Assembly: GCA_937893605.1 (NCBI GenBank)
Contig: CALBGG010000113.1
Span: 1-19,236, forward strand
Direction of reading: 5' to 3'
DNA from: an uncultured Clostridia bacterium
GTDB lineage: Bacteria; Bacillota; Clostridia; Oscillospirales; Oscillospiraceae
Length of the DNA stretch: 19,236 bases
Shown here: piece after piece, positions 1-6,596 of the stretch
Layout: each line of letters begins with the position of its first letter
How positions within the stretch are numbered: the first letter of the stretch is position 1
The notes under the pieces: generated by a model
Told to the model about the DNA's origin: nothing
Seen by the model: only the letters and a program-made list of their open reading frames with translations
Database searches by the model: none
Made by a program: the position numbers and the translations under genes

Positions 1-848
1 TTTGTCACGTCGGCAAAGGATTCCGACAGGATGAATATGACGTTGGGCTTTGTATCGCTGCCGCCGGGATCTATCTCGTCTACATAGTCCTGGGCTGTGT
101 TGAGCACCTCGGGCATGCGGCTTTCGTCAAAGTCGGGCCCTGCATATATGAGATCGAGCGCCGAGTGCCACAGACCCAGCGGAATGCCGACCTTGTCGTA
201 GACATAGCTCTGATTGTAGCTCTGCCCGATATTTACTGCGCAGGGCTGATAAACAAGCGCGTTTGCGGCGGGCTTCAGCAAAAACACAAGACCGAACACA
301 AGAAGCGCAACAGCGCCGCAGATGAACCTGCGCTTTGCGGCAAGCTTTATCCTGCGCGAGAAGAAGAACAGTATGATAAGCCAGACGACAACGGCGATAA
401 TGCCCAGAAGGATGTTTCGCGAAAAGCTTATCGACGAGCTGTTGAGCCGCGTTATGTCCTTGAGCTTGCCGATAAGACCGATGTCGGAAAGATAAAACGG
501 CGTTGAGGTTATCAGCATCTTGAAGTGATTGACCAGCGATGCTGCCAGAACGAGAATGCTTATGACTATCGACGAGGCAAACAGGCAATTGCAAAGCCAG
601 GCAAAAAACAGGATAAGAAGTCCCAGAAACAGCGACGTTGTCAGCAGCGCCAGAGGATTTGAGCCTATCCATGCAAGCGAGGAGTGAAAGCCCTGCCTGG
701 TGATAAGAATGCTGGCCAAAGCAAGCCCCAGACCCGTGAGCAGGCTCAAAACGATCGAAGCAATGAACTGATATTTGGCGCTGCGCTCTATTCCGTCAAA
801 AAAGCGGCTCAAAGCCGGCTTTTTTGATGTGGAAACACCGGCTGTCAT
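1..848 (-). CDS. LTA synthase family sulfatase-fold membrane enzyme (partial, N-terminal 282 residues)
   Basis: The minus-strand frame from the ATG at 848-846 stays open to the window edge. Five hydrophobic segments lie at about residues 28-50, 65-85, 88-106, 132-158 and 165-185, followed by an extracellular stretch ending in KPNVIFILSESFADVT. That five-helix plus sulfatase-fold layout is the LtaS/phosphoglycerol-transferase pattern. In LtaS the Glu of the NVI...SES motif is a metal ligand; the nucleophilic Thr and the other ligands would lie beyond the edge and cannot be checked. The family transfers glycerol-phosphate onto lipoteichoic acid or related polymers outside the membrane. The start overlaps the glyQS stop by one base (TGATG), implying translational coupling. 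The exact polymer is unknown. The family call is firm; the substrate is inference. Confidence 0.82.
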   Translation of the reverse strand, partial: MTAGVSTSKKPALSRFFDGIERSAKYQFIASIVLSLLTGLGLALASILITRQGFHSSLAWIGSNPLALLTTSLFLGLLILFFAWLCNCLFASSIVISILVLAASLVNHFKMLITSTPFYLSDIGLIGKLKDITRLNSSSISFSRNILLGIIAVVVWLIILFFFSRRIKLAAKRRFICGAVALLVFGLVFLLKPAANALVYQPCAVNIGQSYNQSYVYDKVGIPLGLWHSALDLIYAGPDFDESRMPEVLNTAQDYVDEIDPGGSDTKPNVIFILSESFADVT

Positions 849-2272
849 CAGAACTTGATTCTCTCGGCAATGTAGTCCTTGACCTCGCTGATGGGGATGC
901 GGACCTGCTGCATGCTGTCGCGCTCACGGATGGTGACGCAGTGGTCTGCCTCATCGGTATCGGTGCCGACGGTGTTGAAGTCGAAGGTGATGCAGTAGGG
1001 GGTGCCGATCTCGTCCTCGCGGCGATAACGCTTGCCGATGGAGCCGGTCTCGTCGTAATCAACCATAAATTCCCTGCTCAGCTCCTTGTAAAGCTCCATG
1101 GCGGGGCCGGTGAGTATCTCCTTTTTGCTCAGCGGCAGGATCGCGCACTTATAGGGAGCCAGCGCCGGGTGCAGGTGCAGAACGGTGCGGACATCGTCGT
1201 TGCCTTTCTTATCCCGGCCGACTACCTCCTCGTCATACGCCTCGCACAGGAACGCGAGCGCTACGCGGTCGCAGCCGAGTGAGGGCTCGATGACGTAGGG
1301 GATATAGTGCTCGTTGGCGTCCTGATCGAAATAGGTCAGATCCTTGCCGGAGGCCTCCTGATGACGGCCGAGGTCGTAATCGGTGCGGTCGGCGATGCCC
1401 CACAGCTCACCCCAGTCGGTGAACGGGAAGGCGTATTCAATGTCGGTAGTTGCGCGGGAGTAGAACGCAAGCTCGGCCGGCTCGTGATCGCGCAGACGCA
1501 GGTTCTCCTCGCTTATGCCGAGAGAGAGAAGCCAGTTTTTGCAGAAGTCCTTCCAGTAAGCGAACCACTCAAGGTCGGTGCCGGGCTTGCAGAAGAACTC
1601 GCACTCCATCTGCTCGAACTCACGGGTACGGAAGGTGAAGTTGCCCGGAGTGATCTCGTTTCTGAACGCCTTGCCGACCTGACATACGCCGAACGGCAGC
1701 TTTTTGCGCGTTGTGCGCTGGATGTTTGCAAAGTTTACGAAAATGCCCTGGGCGGTCTCTGGGCGCAGGTAACAGATGGAGCTTGAGTCCTCGGTGACGC
1801 CGATGGCGGTCTTGAACATGAGGTTAAACTTGCGTATGGGGGTAAAGTCGTGCTTGCCGCATACGGGGCAGATGATATCCTCGTGCGAGGCTATGAACTC
1901 GTCCATCTCATCGAAGCTCATCGCATCGACGTTGACCTCGGGATGCTCTTCGCCTATGAGCTTGTCGGCGCGGTGGCGCGCTTTGCAGGCGCGGCAGTCG
2001 AGCAGGGGATCAGAGAAGCTGGAGACATGACCCGTGGTTACCCATGTCTGCGGATTCATGATGATCGCGGCATCGAGGCCGACATTGTAGGGGCTTTCCT
2101 GAACGAACTTCTTCAGCCACGCCTTTTTGACGTTGTTTTTAAACTCAACGCCAAGGGGGCCGTAGTCCCAGGAGTTTGCAAGGCCGCCGTATATCTCGCT
2201 TCCGGGATATACAAAGCCGCGGTTTTTGCACAGGGCAACGATCTTGTCCATAGTCTTTTCGCTGTTTTTCAT
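848..2272 (-). CDS. glyQS: Glycine--tRNA ligase, single-chain (alpha2) class II type
   Basis: Charges tRNA-Gly with glycine in the cytoplasm. The 474-residue protein opens with the typical MDKIVALCKNRGFVYPGSEI segment. It carries a four-cysteine putative zinc site (C93, C96, C135, C138), a class II motif 2 region around residues 202-225 (FRNEITPGNFTFRTREFEQ), a motif 3-like EPSLGCDRVALAFL and a C-terminal anticodon-binding domain starting near LAPYKCAILPL. This is the homodimeric type, not the separate alpha/beta subunits common in many Firmicutes. I chose the ATG at 2272-2270 because AAAGGA lies 8 bases upstream; a longer in-frame start at 2308 lies upstream of that ribosome site. No T-box motif is visible upstream. 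The stop overlaps the start of the LTA-synthase-like gene. Confidence 0.95.
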   Translation of the reverse strand: MKNSEKTMDKIVALCKNRGFVYPGSEIYGGLANSWDYGPLGVEFKNNVKKAWLKKFVQESPYNVGLDAAIIMNPQTWVTTGHVSSFSDPLLDCRACKARHRADKLIGEEHPEVNVDAMSFDEMDEFIASHEDIICPVCGKHDFTPIRKFNLMFKTAIGVTEDSSSICYLRPETAQGIFVNFANIQRTTRKKLPFGVCQVGKAFRNEITPGNFTFRTREFEQMECEFFCKPGTDLEWFAYWKDFCKNWLLSLGISEENLRLRDHEPAELAFYSRATTDIEYAFPFTDWGELWGIADRTDYDLGRHQEASGKDLTYFDQDANEHYIPYVIEPSLGCDRVALAFLCEAYDEEVVGRDKKGNDDVRTVLHLHPALAPYKCAILPLSKKEILTGPAMELYKELSREFMVDYDETGSIGKRYRREDEIGTPYCITFDFNTVGTDTDEADHCVTIRERDSMQQVRIPISEVKDYIAERIKF

Positions 2273-2288
2273 TTTTCCGTCCTTTCCC

Positions 2289-2303
2289 GCGGCTGGCTGC
2301 CGC
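2289..2303 (-). promoter_or_regulatory. Short GC-rich hairpin next to the glyQS ribosome site
   Basis: On the minus strand GCGGC-agcca-GCCGC forms a 5-bp all-GC stem. It ends three bases before the AAAGGA ribosome site (2285-2280). No U-run follows, so it is not a terminator. It could modulate ribosome access or protect the transcript 5' end; the role is inference. Confidence 0.3.
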
Positions 2304-2326
2304 AGCAAAATAAAATAATAATATAA

Positions 2327-2342
2327 TGTAGTTGTCTACAAA
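2327..2342. promoter_or_regulatory. Palindromic candidate operator at the predicted glyQS transcription start
   Basis: Two overlapping inverted repeats are present: TGTAG-ttgt-CTACA (2327-2340) and TTGT-ct-ACAA (2332-2341). The second resembles the GT...AC style of GntR-family operators and covers about +1 to +10 of the glyQS promoter predicted at 2348-2376. It may instead be a small 5'-end hairpin. No regulator gene is adjacent, so this is a weak call. Confidence 0.3.
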
Positions 2343-2347
2343 TCGTA

Positions 2348-2376
2348 ACTATATCATTTGCCGTCGTTTTTATCAA
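2348..2376 (-). promoter_or_regulatory. Predicted glyQS promoter (extended -10)
   Basis: Minus-strand TTGATA (2376-2371), a 17-base spacer, then TATAGT (2353-2348) preceded by TGa, giving an extended -10. The predicted start near 2341 gives a leader of about 69 nt to the glyQS ATG, too short for a T-box riboswitch. Confidence 0.5.
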
Positions 2377-2562
2377 TACAGTGTCAAAATATAAACTAAG
2401 CGTTAAGTAAAAACTTTGCACGTTTGCACGCTATATTCCACTCGGGAATGCAATGAATGAATATTTGTGCAATAACGAACGCTTTGCGCATATTTCGGGG
2501 CATAACTGAATATAAATACGAACAATTATTATTAATTTTACAAGTTGATCATCATTATTGTG
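2377..2562. other. AT-rich intergenic stretch between glyQS and the aminotransferase
   Basis: This is the central part of a 365-base gap between divergent genes. I see no convincing gene. It contains an exact tandem repeat TTTGCACG TTTGCACG (2415-2430) and a short inverted repeat ATTCC-actcg-GGAAT (about 2435-2449), either of which could be a regulator site. A 77-codon plus-strand reading frame beginning at 2457 has no ribosome site and overlaps the aminotransferase start, so I do not call it. Confidence 0.35.
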
Positions 2563-2604
2563 TTTACAAACGACTTGAATTATGGTTAAATAGCATGGTA
2601 AAAT
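2563..2604 (+). promoter_or_regulatory. Candidate promoter(s) of the aminotransferase gene
   Basis: Two overlapping solutions are seen: TTTACA (2563-2568)-17-TTAAAT (2586-2591), and TTGAAT (2575-2580)-18-TAAAAT (2599-2604). Either would give a 5' leader of about 27-40 nt. I cannot decide between them by eye. Confidence 0.45.
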
Positions 2605-2637
2605 GCCTTACAATATCAACAGGAGGAATAATCACAA

Positions 2638-3825
2638 ATGATCAAATTCTCAAGCAGAATGAACCTTCTCAAGGGCTCGGCAATCCGTGAGCTCCTCGCA
2701 CTGGCCAATAAGCCCGAGGTTCTCTCCTTCGCAGGCGGCATGCCCGCTCCCGAGCTTTTCCCCGTAGAAAAGATGAAAGCGGCCACCGATGCTGTTTTTG
2801 AAGAGCAGGGCAGAGTTGCTCTTCAGTATTCCAGCACCAACGGCTTCGAACACTTCCGCCAGCAGATTGCCGACCGCATGGAAGCAAAGCTTAAAATCAA
2901 GACCGACGCCGACAACATCCTTGTTACCTCCGGCTCTCAGCAGGGTCTGGATTACTCGGCCCGCGTTTTCTGCGATAAGGGCGATGTCATCATCATCGAG
3001 AGCCCGTCCTACCTCGGTGCACTCAACGCATTCAAGGCCTGCGAGCCCAACTTCGTCGCTATTCCCACCGATGGCGACGGCATGATCATGGAAGAGCTCG
3101 AAAAGGTTCTTGCTACCACAGAGAACGTCAAGATGATCTACGTTATCCCCGACTTCCAGAACCCCTCCGGCCGTACCTGGCCCCTCGAGCGCCGCAAGCA
3201 GTTCATGGAGATCGTAAATAAGTACGAGATCCCCGTTATTGAGGATAACCCCTACGGCGAGCTCCGCTTTGAAGGCGAGTACCTGCCCGCACTCAAGAGC
3301 ATGGACACCAAGGGTCTCGTGGTATTCCTCGGCACTTTCTCGAAGATCCTTGCTCCCGGCTACCGTCTCGGCTGGGTCTGCGCCGACGGCGAGATCCTCC
3401 AGAAGTACAACTTCCTCGCTCAGGCTGCATCCCTGCAATCCTCCACAGAGGCTCAGCTCATGGTCTCCAAGTTCATCGACATGTATGACCTTGACGAGCA
3501 CGTTGCGACCATCAAGGAGTGCTACCGCAAGCGCCGCGACGTTATGATCCAGACCATGGAGAAGGAATTCCCGCCCGAGGCAAAGTTCACTCACCCCAAC
3601 GGCGGCCTGTTTACATGGGTCGAGCTTCCCGAGTACATCAACACCAACGAGATGGCAAAGCAGTGCCTCGAGCGCAACGTTGCTTACGTTCCCGGCGACG
3701 GCTTCTTCCCCGATGCAGGCCACAATAACTGCATCCGCCTGAACTACTCCTGCATGCCCGAAGATAAGATCGTAAAGGGCATGACCATCCTCGGCGAGGT
3801 CATCAAGGAAAACCTCAAGAAGTGA
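2638..3825 (+). CDS. PLP-dependent aminotransferase, class I/II fold (MocR-like/LysN-like group)
   Basis: A cytoplasmic 395-residue fold-type I aminotransferase that transfers amino groups between an amino acid and a 2-oxo acid. Diagnostic features are the N-terminal LSFAGGMPAPELFP, SGSQQGLD for cofactor phosphate binding (about 98-105), N175 in PDFQNPSGRT, D203 in EDNPYGEL, the Schiff-base lysine K236 in GTFSKILAPGYRLGW, and a C-terminal NCIRLNYS arginine for the substrate carboxylate. This subgroup includes 2-aminoadipate and broad aromatic/branched-chain aminotransferases; the substrate cannot be fixed from sequence. AGGAGG at 2621-2626 sets the ATG. Codon choice is extreme: isoleucine is almost all ATC, with a few ATT and no ATA seen, whereas neighbours use ATA freely. 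That suggests very high expression. A strong terminator follows, so it is monocistronic. Confidence 0.93.
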   Translation: MIKFSSRMNLLKGSAIRELLALANKPEVLSFAGGMPAPELFPVEKMKAATDAVFEEQGRVALQYSSTNGFEHFRQQIADRMEAKLKIKTDADNILVTSGSQQGLDYSARVFCDKGDVIIIESPSYLGALNAFKACEPNFVAIPTDGDGMIMEELEKVLATTENVKMIYVIPDFQNPSGRTWPLERRKQFMEIVNKYEIPVIEDNPYGELRFEGEYLPALKSMDTKGLVVFLGTFSKILAPGYRLGWVCADGEILQKYNFLAQAASLQSSTEAQLMVSKFIDMYDLDEHVATIKECYRKRRDVMIQTMEKEFPPEAKFTHPNGGLFTWVELPEYINTNEMAKQCLERNVAYVPGDGFFPDAGHNNCIRLNYSCMPEDKIVKGMTILGEVIKENLKK

Positions 3826-3840
3826 TTTAAACGTATATTA

Positions 3841-3873
3841 AAAACTCCTGCTCGAAAAGGGCAGGAGTTTTTT
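3841..3873 (+). terminator. Intrinsic terminator after the aminotransferase
   Basis: Stem ACTCCTGC (3844-3851) / GCAGGAGT (3861-3868), extended by A/T pairs, followed by TTTTTT. It lies 16 bases after the aminotransferase stop. Confidence 0.9.
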
Positions 3874-3916
3874 AAACCAAACAGCATAAAAAGTTTAAAC
3901 AAATAAGAAAAAGATG

Positions 3917-3945
3917 TTGCAATATCGGAATGGGCGTGATATATT
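3917..3945 (+). promoter_or_regulatory. Predicted small-RNA promoter (extended -10)
   Basis: TTGCAA (3917-3922), a 17-base spacer, then TATATT (3940-3945) preceded by TGa. The predicted +1 is the G at 3952. The preceding gene's terminator lies upstream, so this promoter would start an independent transcript. Confidence 0.65.
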
Positions 3946-3951
3946 ATTAAC

Positions 3952-4020
3952 GATATTGAGGATCGCGTCCCCCCGTGATCCGGCTCCCGAGGACAATGCG
4001 CTTCGGGAGCTTTCATTTTT
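3952..4020 (+). ncRNA. Predicted 69-nt small RNA with a UCCCCC hairpin loop
   Basis: The transcript predicted from the promoter at 3917-3945 folds into two adjacent hairpins. Hairpin 1 has an 8-bp stem GGATCGCG (3960-3967) / CGTGATCC (3974-3981), with one G-U pair, closing the six-base loop TCCCCC (3968-3973). Hairpin 2 is an intrinsic terminator: GCTCCCGA (3983-3990) / TCGGGAGC (4003-4010) followed by TTTCATTTTT. A C-rich exposed loop is the hallmark of Gram-positive trans-acting small RNAs that pair with G-rich Shine-Dalgarno sequences (the UCCC seed of several staphylococcal and Bacillus RNAs). The downstream gene has its own promoter at 4024-4052, so this is probably a stand-alone RNA rather than a leader. 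It does not match a riboswitch class I recognise. Function is inference. Confidence 0.6.
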
Positions 4021-4023
4021 GCC

Positions 4024-4052
4024 TTGAAAACGCCCGGCTTGTGTGCTAAATT
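4024..4052 (+). promoter_or_regulatory. Predicted promoter of the thioesterase-ATPase operon
   Basis: TTGAAA (4024-4029), a 17-base spacer, then TAAATT (4047-4052) preceded by TGc. It starts immediately after the small-RNA terminator and gives a leader of about 34 nt to the thioesterase ATG. Confidence 0.5.
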
Positions 4053-4092
4053 ATGTCCATCAATACTATTCAAATATAAAGGAGAAAATTTC

Positions 4093-4479
4093 ATGGAAAT
4101 CGGAATAAAAGGCAAGGTCGAGACTGTCGTTGACGGCAGCAATACAGCAAAATTCGTAGGAAGCGGTTCGCTGGACGTTTTCGCAACTCCCTGCATGGTC
4201 GGCCTCATGGAGCAGGCAGCTCAGATGTCGGTGGCACCGTATCTTGCCGAAGGCGAGGGCACTGTCGGCACGAAGCTCGAGATAAGCCACGATGCGGCAA
4301 CTCCTCTCGGCATGAAGGTCTGGGCGGAGAGCGAGCTTATCGAGATCGACCGCCGCCGTCTCGTTTTCGAGGTCAAGGCCTTTGACGAGTGCGGTCAGAT
4401 CGGCGCAGGCCGTCACGAGCGCTTTATCATCAACAACGAGAAGTTCATTGCAAAAGCTAACGCCAAGGGAGCAAAGTGA
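4093..4479 (+). CDS. Hotdog-fold thioesterase, FlK (fluoroacetyl-CoA thioesterase)-like
   Basis: A 128-residue single hotdog domain that probably hydrolyses an acyl-CoA in the cytoplasm. The catalytic residues known from Streptomyces FlK (Thr42, Glu50, His76) have clear counterparts with a constant offset of ten: T32 in VFATP, E40 in GLMEQAA and H66 in EISHDAATP. The glycine-rich VGTKLEISH and TPLGMKV segments are also family-typical. Fluoroacetyl-CoA is unlikely to be the real substrate here; clostridial relatives are probably house-cleaning or short-chain acyl-CoA enzymes (inference). AAAGGAG at 4078-4084 selects the ATG at 4093 over an upstream in-frame ATG at 4024. The stop overlaps the next start as TGATG, so it is coupled to the ATPase. 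Confidence 0.85.
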   Translation: MEIGIKGKVETVVDGSNTAKFVGSGSLDVFATPCMVGLMEQAAQMSVAPYLAEGEGTVGTKLEISHDAATPLGMKVWAESELIEIDRRRLVFEVKAFDECGQIGAGRHERFIINNEKFIAKANAKGAK

Positions 4480-5186
4480 TGAAGCACTTCATCGTGCTCA
4501 TCGGCAACTACGGCTCGGGCAAAACGGAGATCGCGATAAATCTCGCGGTCAGCTCCGCAGCCAAGGGGCTGAACACGCTGGTCGTCGATCTTGATAAGGT
4601 CAACGACTATTTCCGCATGAGCGACCGTGTGGAGCTTCTGAAGGAGAATAACATAAACCTCGTGTCTCCTACCTTTGCCGGTCAGGGCGTTACGCCGAGC
4701 AACATGTCGGCTGCCGTTGCGTCGGCCTTTGCCGGCGACTGGGATCTGTGCGTCTTCGACGTCGGAGGCGATGCCGCCGGCGCTATGTCGCTCGGCAGAT
4801 ATCACACGGATTTTGCCGCTCTTGAGGAGGGGCAGCTTGAGGTATACGATATCGTGAACGTCTTCCGTCCCATGTCCGAGAGCCCGGAGAAGATCATAAA
4901 GCTCAAGGAGGAGATGGAGGGCTTTGCAAGACTCAAGGTAACGGGCTTTGTCAACAACTCAAATCTTTTGAATTACGCAAGCGCCGACGATATACGTCAT
5001 GGATATGATGTTCTGCGCGAAACAAGCGATATGACAGGTATCCCCGTTGCCCATACGACCGGCCGCAAGTGCTTTCTCGACGAGTTCCTGAGCGACGGGC
5101 GCGATGAGAAATATATCGGCGAGCCTATCGGACTTGAGACATACATGCACCGTTCGTGGGAAGCCTTTACCAATCTCGGATTATAA
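4479..5186 (+). CDS. ParA/MinD/CobQ-like P-loop ATPase
   Basis: A 235-residue cytoplasmic SIMIBI-class NTPase. It has a Walker A motif at residues 9-16 (GNYGSGKT), a VVDLDKVNDYFR segment in the switch I position and a Walker B-like DLCVFDVGGDAAG. The Walker A is the plain GxxxxGKT form, not the deviant KGGxxKT of true ParA/MinD, so plasmid or division-site partitioning is unlikely. A role as a metallocofactor or protein-maturation ATPase is possible. I do not recognise a specific characterised homologue. It overlaps the thioesterase stop by one base (TGATG); a GTG three bases earlier is also possible. A terminator follows immediately, so the operon has two genes. Confidence 0.8.
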   Translation: MKHFIVLIGNYGSGKTEIAINLAVSSAAKGLNTLVVDLDKVNDYFRMSDRVELLKENNINLVSPTFAGQGVTPSNMSAAVASAFAGDWDLCVFDVGGDAAGAMSLGRYHTDFAALEEGQLEVYDIVNVFRPMSESPEKIIKLKEEMEGFARLKVTGFVNNSNLLNYASADDIRHGYDVLRETSDMTGIPVAHTTGRKCFLDEFLSDGRDEKYIGEPIGLETYMHRSWEAFTNLGL

Positions 5187-5190
5187 AAAT

Positions 5191-5219
5191 GCGGAGTCAT
5201 TTTTGACTCCGTATTTTTT
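5191..5219 (+). terminator. Intrinsic terminator after the ATPase gene
   Basis: Stem GCGGAGTCA (5191-5199) / TGACTCCGT (5204-5212) with loop TTTT, followed by ATTTTTT. Confidence 0.9.
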
Positions 5220-5235
5220 GCTCGCTCCACGGCGC

Positions 5236-5264
5236 TTGCAAGCAGCGGGAAAAACAGGTATAAT
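5236..5264 (+). promoter_or_regulatory. Promoter placing +1 on the start codon of the YhhN-like gene
   Basis: TTGCAA (5236-5241), exactly 17 bases, then a perfect TATAAT (5259-5264). Six bases (5265-5270) separate the -10 from the ATG at 5271, so the canonical +1 is the A of the start codon. No Shine-Dalgarno sequence precedes that ATG. This predicts a leaderless mRNA. Confidence 0.7.
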
Positions 5265-5270
5265 TAAAAC

Positions 5271-5930
5271 ATGAAAAACTCGATGATAAAAATATTCATA
5301 TGCCTTGAGGCGGCGCTGTATCTTTCGTTCACGGCGATGGATATCTGCGCCCAGGGCGACAGCAAATGGCTCAAATTTGCCGGTATCGCGCTGTGCTTTG
5401 CTTTCTCCGTGTTTCTGAGTGCAAGGGGCGGCGAATGGCTCGTGACGGCGGCAATCGGCCTTGCCGCGGCAGCGGACGTGTTCCTGCTTTTGTTCGACAG
5501 ATATTACATCGTCGGCGTCGGGCTGTTTTTAATCGTGCAGATACTGTATTTTGCGCGCATTTACCGCGCAAACGGGCGCAAGGGCGCATGGCGGGTCAAG
5601 CTGTTCCTGTTTACGGGCTCAATTGCGCTGCTTCTTAATTGGGGCTGCGAATTTCCGCTTCTGCTGTTCGTCGCCGCCTATGCTGCGTTTTTTATCTGCA
5701 ACGTGATGCAGGCCTCGGGGAGCGAAAACAAGCTGTTTTTCGCCGGACTGTGCGTTTTTTTGTGCTGCGATATCTGCGTGGGGCTGCACAATATGCGGGC
5801 ACAGCTGCCCGATTGGATGCGCCGTGCGGCCGACATCGGGATGTGGACATTCTACCTGCCCTCTCAGGTGATGCTGGTGCTCTCCGGAAAGGAACGCGAC
5901 GAATATGAAAGACCCGATGAAGATGAATAA
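5271..5930 (+). CDS. YhhN/TMEM86-family (lysoplasmalogenase-like) membrane protein
   Basis: A 219-residue polytopic membrane protein with about seven to eight hydrophobic helices. The YhhN family includes animal lysoplasmalogenases, which cleave the vinyl-ether bond of lysoplasmalogens. Plasmalogens occur in many anaerobic Clostridia, so the activity is plausible but unproven for bacterial members. Family-like features are an Asp within the third helix (AAADVFLLL), the LIVQILYFARIY helix, CCDICVGL and a C-terminal FYLPSQVMLV helix. The ATG at 5271 lacks a ribosome site and coincides with the predicted transcription start. A second ATG at 5283 also lacks one. The 3' end overlaps the next gene by 26 bases, so the two form an operon. 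Confidence 0.72.
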   Translation: MKNSMIKIFICLEAALYLSFTAMDICAQGDSKWLKFAGIALCFAFSVFLSARGGEWLVTAAIGLAAAADVFLLLFDRYYIVGVGLFLIVQILYFARIYRANGRKGAWRVKLFLFTGSIALLLNWGCEFPLLLFVAAYAAFFICNVMQASGSENKLFFAGLCVFLCCDICVGLHNMRAQLPDWMRRAADIGMWTFYLPSQVMLVLSGKERDEYERPDEDE

Positions 5931-6567
5931 GCTCCTGTCAGTTATAATGAGTATTGCTGTTTCTCTTGCGCTCCTGACGGGCTCGATAGCAGTGCCGATA
6001 CTTATCCGCCCGTTTTACTATGCGCAGATAAATCGGCTCGGGCTCGAAAATGCGAGCGGCCTGAGCAGGGAAGAGATCATCCGCGCCTATGACGAGGTGC
6101 TCGACTATTGTATCGGAATAAGCGATGAGTTTTCCGCCGGAGTCCTGCCGTTTTCTGCGTCGGGAAGCGCTCATTTTGCCGACTGTCGAGTACTGTTCTT
6201 GCTCGAACTGCGGCTGCTCGCGGCGAGCGTAATTGTTATTGTGCTGCTTAGATTATACGATAAACGCAATAGATTGCCGCGCCTCGGCGGCCACGGCGCG
6301 CCGTTTTGGGGCGCTGCCGGAATTGCGGCGGTGCTCGCGACCATCGGCATTGCGGCAGCGGCGGATTTTGACAGAGCCTTTACCGTGTTCCACTCGCTGT
6401 TTTTCCCCGGCAAGGATAACTGGGCCTTTAACGCAGCTACCGATCCCATTATACTCATCATGCCTGCGGCTTTTTTTCGCAGCTGTGCTATACTCATCCT
6501 CGCGGTGCTGTTCATTCTGAGCGCCGGGATAATAATTTCGGATATAAGAAAAGGCTATGCAAAATGA
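5905..6567 (+). CDS. DUF1461/TIGR01906-family integral membrane protein
   Basis: A 220-residue membrane protein with a first helix near residues 10-34, an extracytoplasmic loop, then helices around 93-112, 133-152 and 192-215. Before the last helix sits FFPGKDNWAFNAATDPII, the conserved signature of the TIGR01906 family, which is widespread in Firmicutes and of unknown function. AAAGGA at 5888-5893 supports the ATG at 5905, inside the end of the YhhN-like gene; ATGs at 5917 and 5923 are possible later starts. The last codons form one arm of the downstream terminator. Function is unknown. Confidence 0.8.
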   Translation: MKDPMKMNKLLSVIMSIAVSLALLTGSIAVPILIRPFYYAQINRLGLENASGLSREEIIRAYDEVLDYCIGISDEFSAGVLPFSASGSAHFADCRVLFLLELRLLAASVIVIVLLRLYDKRNRLPRLGGHGAPFWGAAGIAAVLATIGIAAAADFDRAFTVFHSLFFPGKDNWAFNAATDPIILIMPAAFFRSCAILILAVLFILSAGIIISDIRKGYAK

Positions 6568-6585
6568 TGCATAGCCTTAAATTTT
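6551..6585. terminator. Bidirectional terminator overlapping the DUF1461 gene end
   Basis: AAGGCTATGC (6551-6560) / GCATAGCCTT (6569-6578) form a 10-bp stem around the stop codon. On the minus strand it is followed by TTTTCTT, a good U-run for the convergent acyltransferase-like gene. The plus-strand U-run (AAATTTTAT) is weaker. Confidence 0.8.
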
Positions 6586-6596
6586 ATATTAATGAA

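Noticed and set aside
127..672. 181-codon minus-strand frame at the left edge
   Set aside because: It is out of frame with the membrane enzyme that gives continuous family-like sequence to the window edge.
2273..2637. T-box riboswitch upstream of glyQS
   Set aside because: No TGGNACCGCG-like T-box sequence, specifier stem or terminator is visible, and the predicted leader is only about 69 nt.
2457..2690. 77-codon plus-strand frame before the aminotransferase
   Set aside because: It lacks a ribosome site, runs through the promoter and overlaps the well-supported aminotransferase start.
2650..3723. 357-codon open frame antisense to the aminotransferase
   Set aside because: It is a shadow caused by the extreme codon bias of the sense gene. 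The translation has no recognisable domain and no suitable start context.
3952..4092. A riboswitch or attenuator leader for the thioesterase
   Set aside because: The thioesterase has its own extended -10 promoter after the terminator, and the hairpins match no riboswitch class I know. A stand-alone RNA fits better, though this is not certain.
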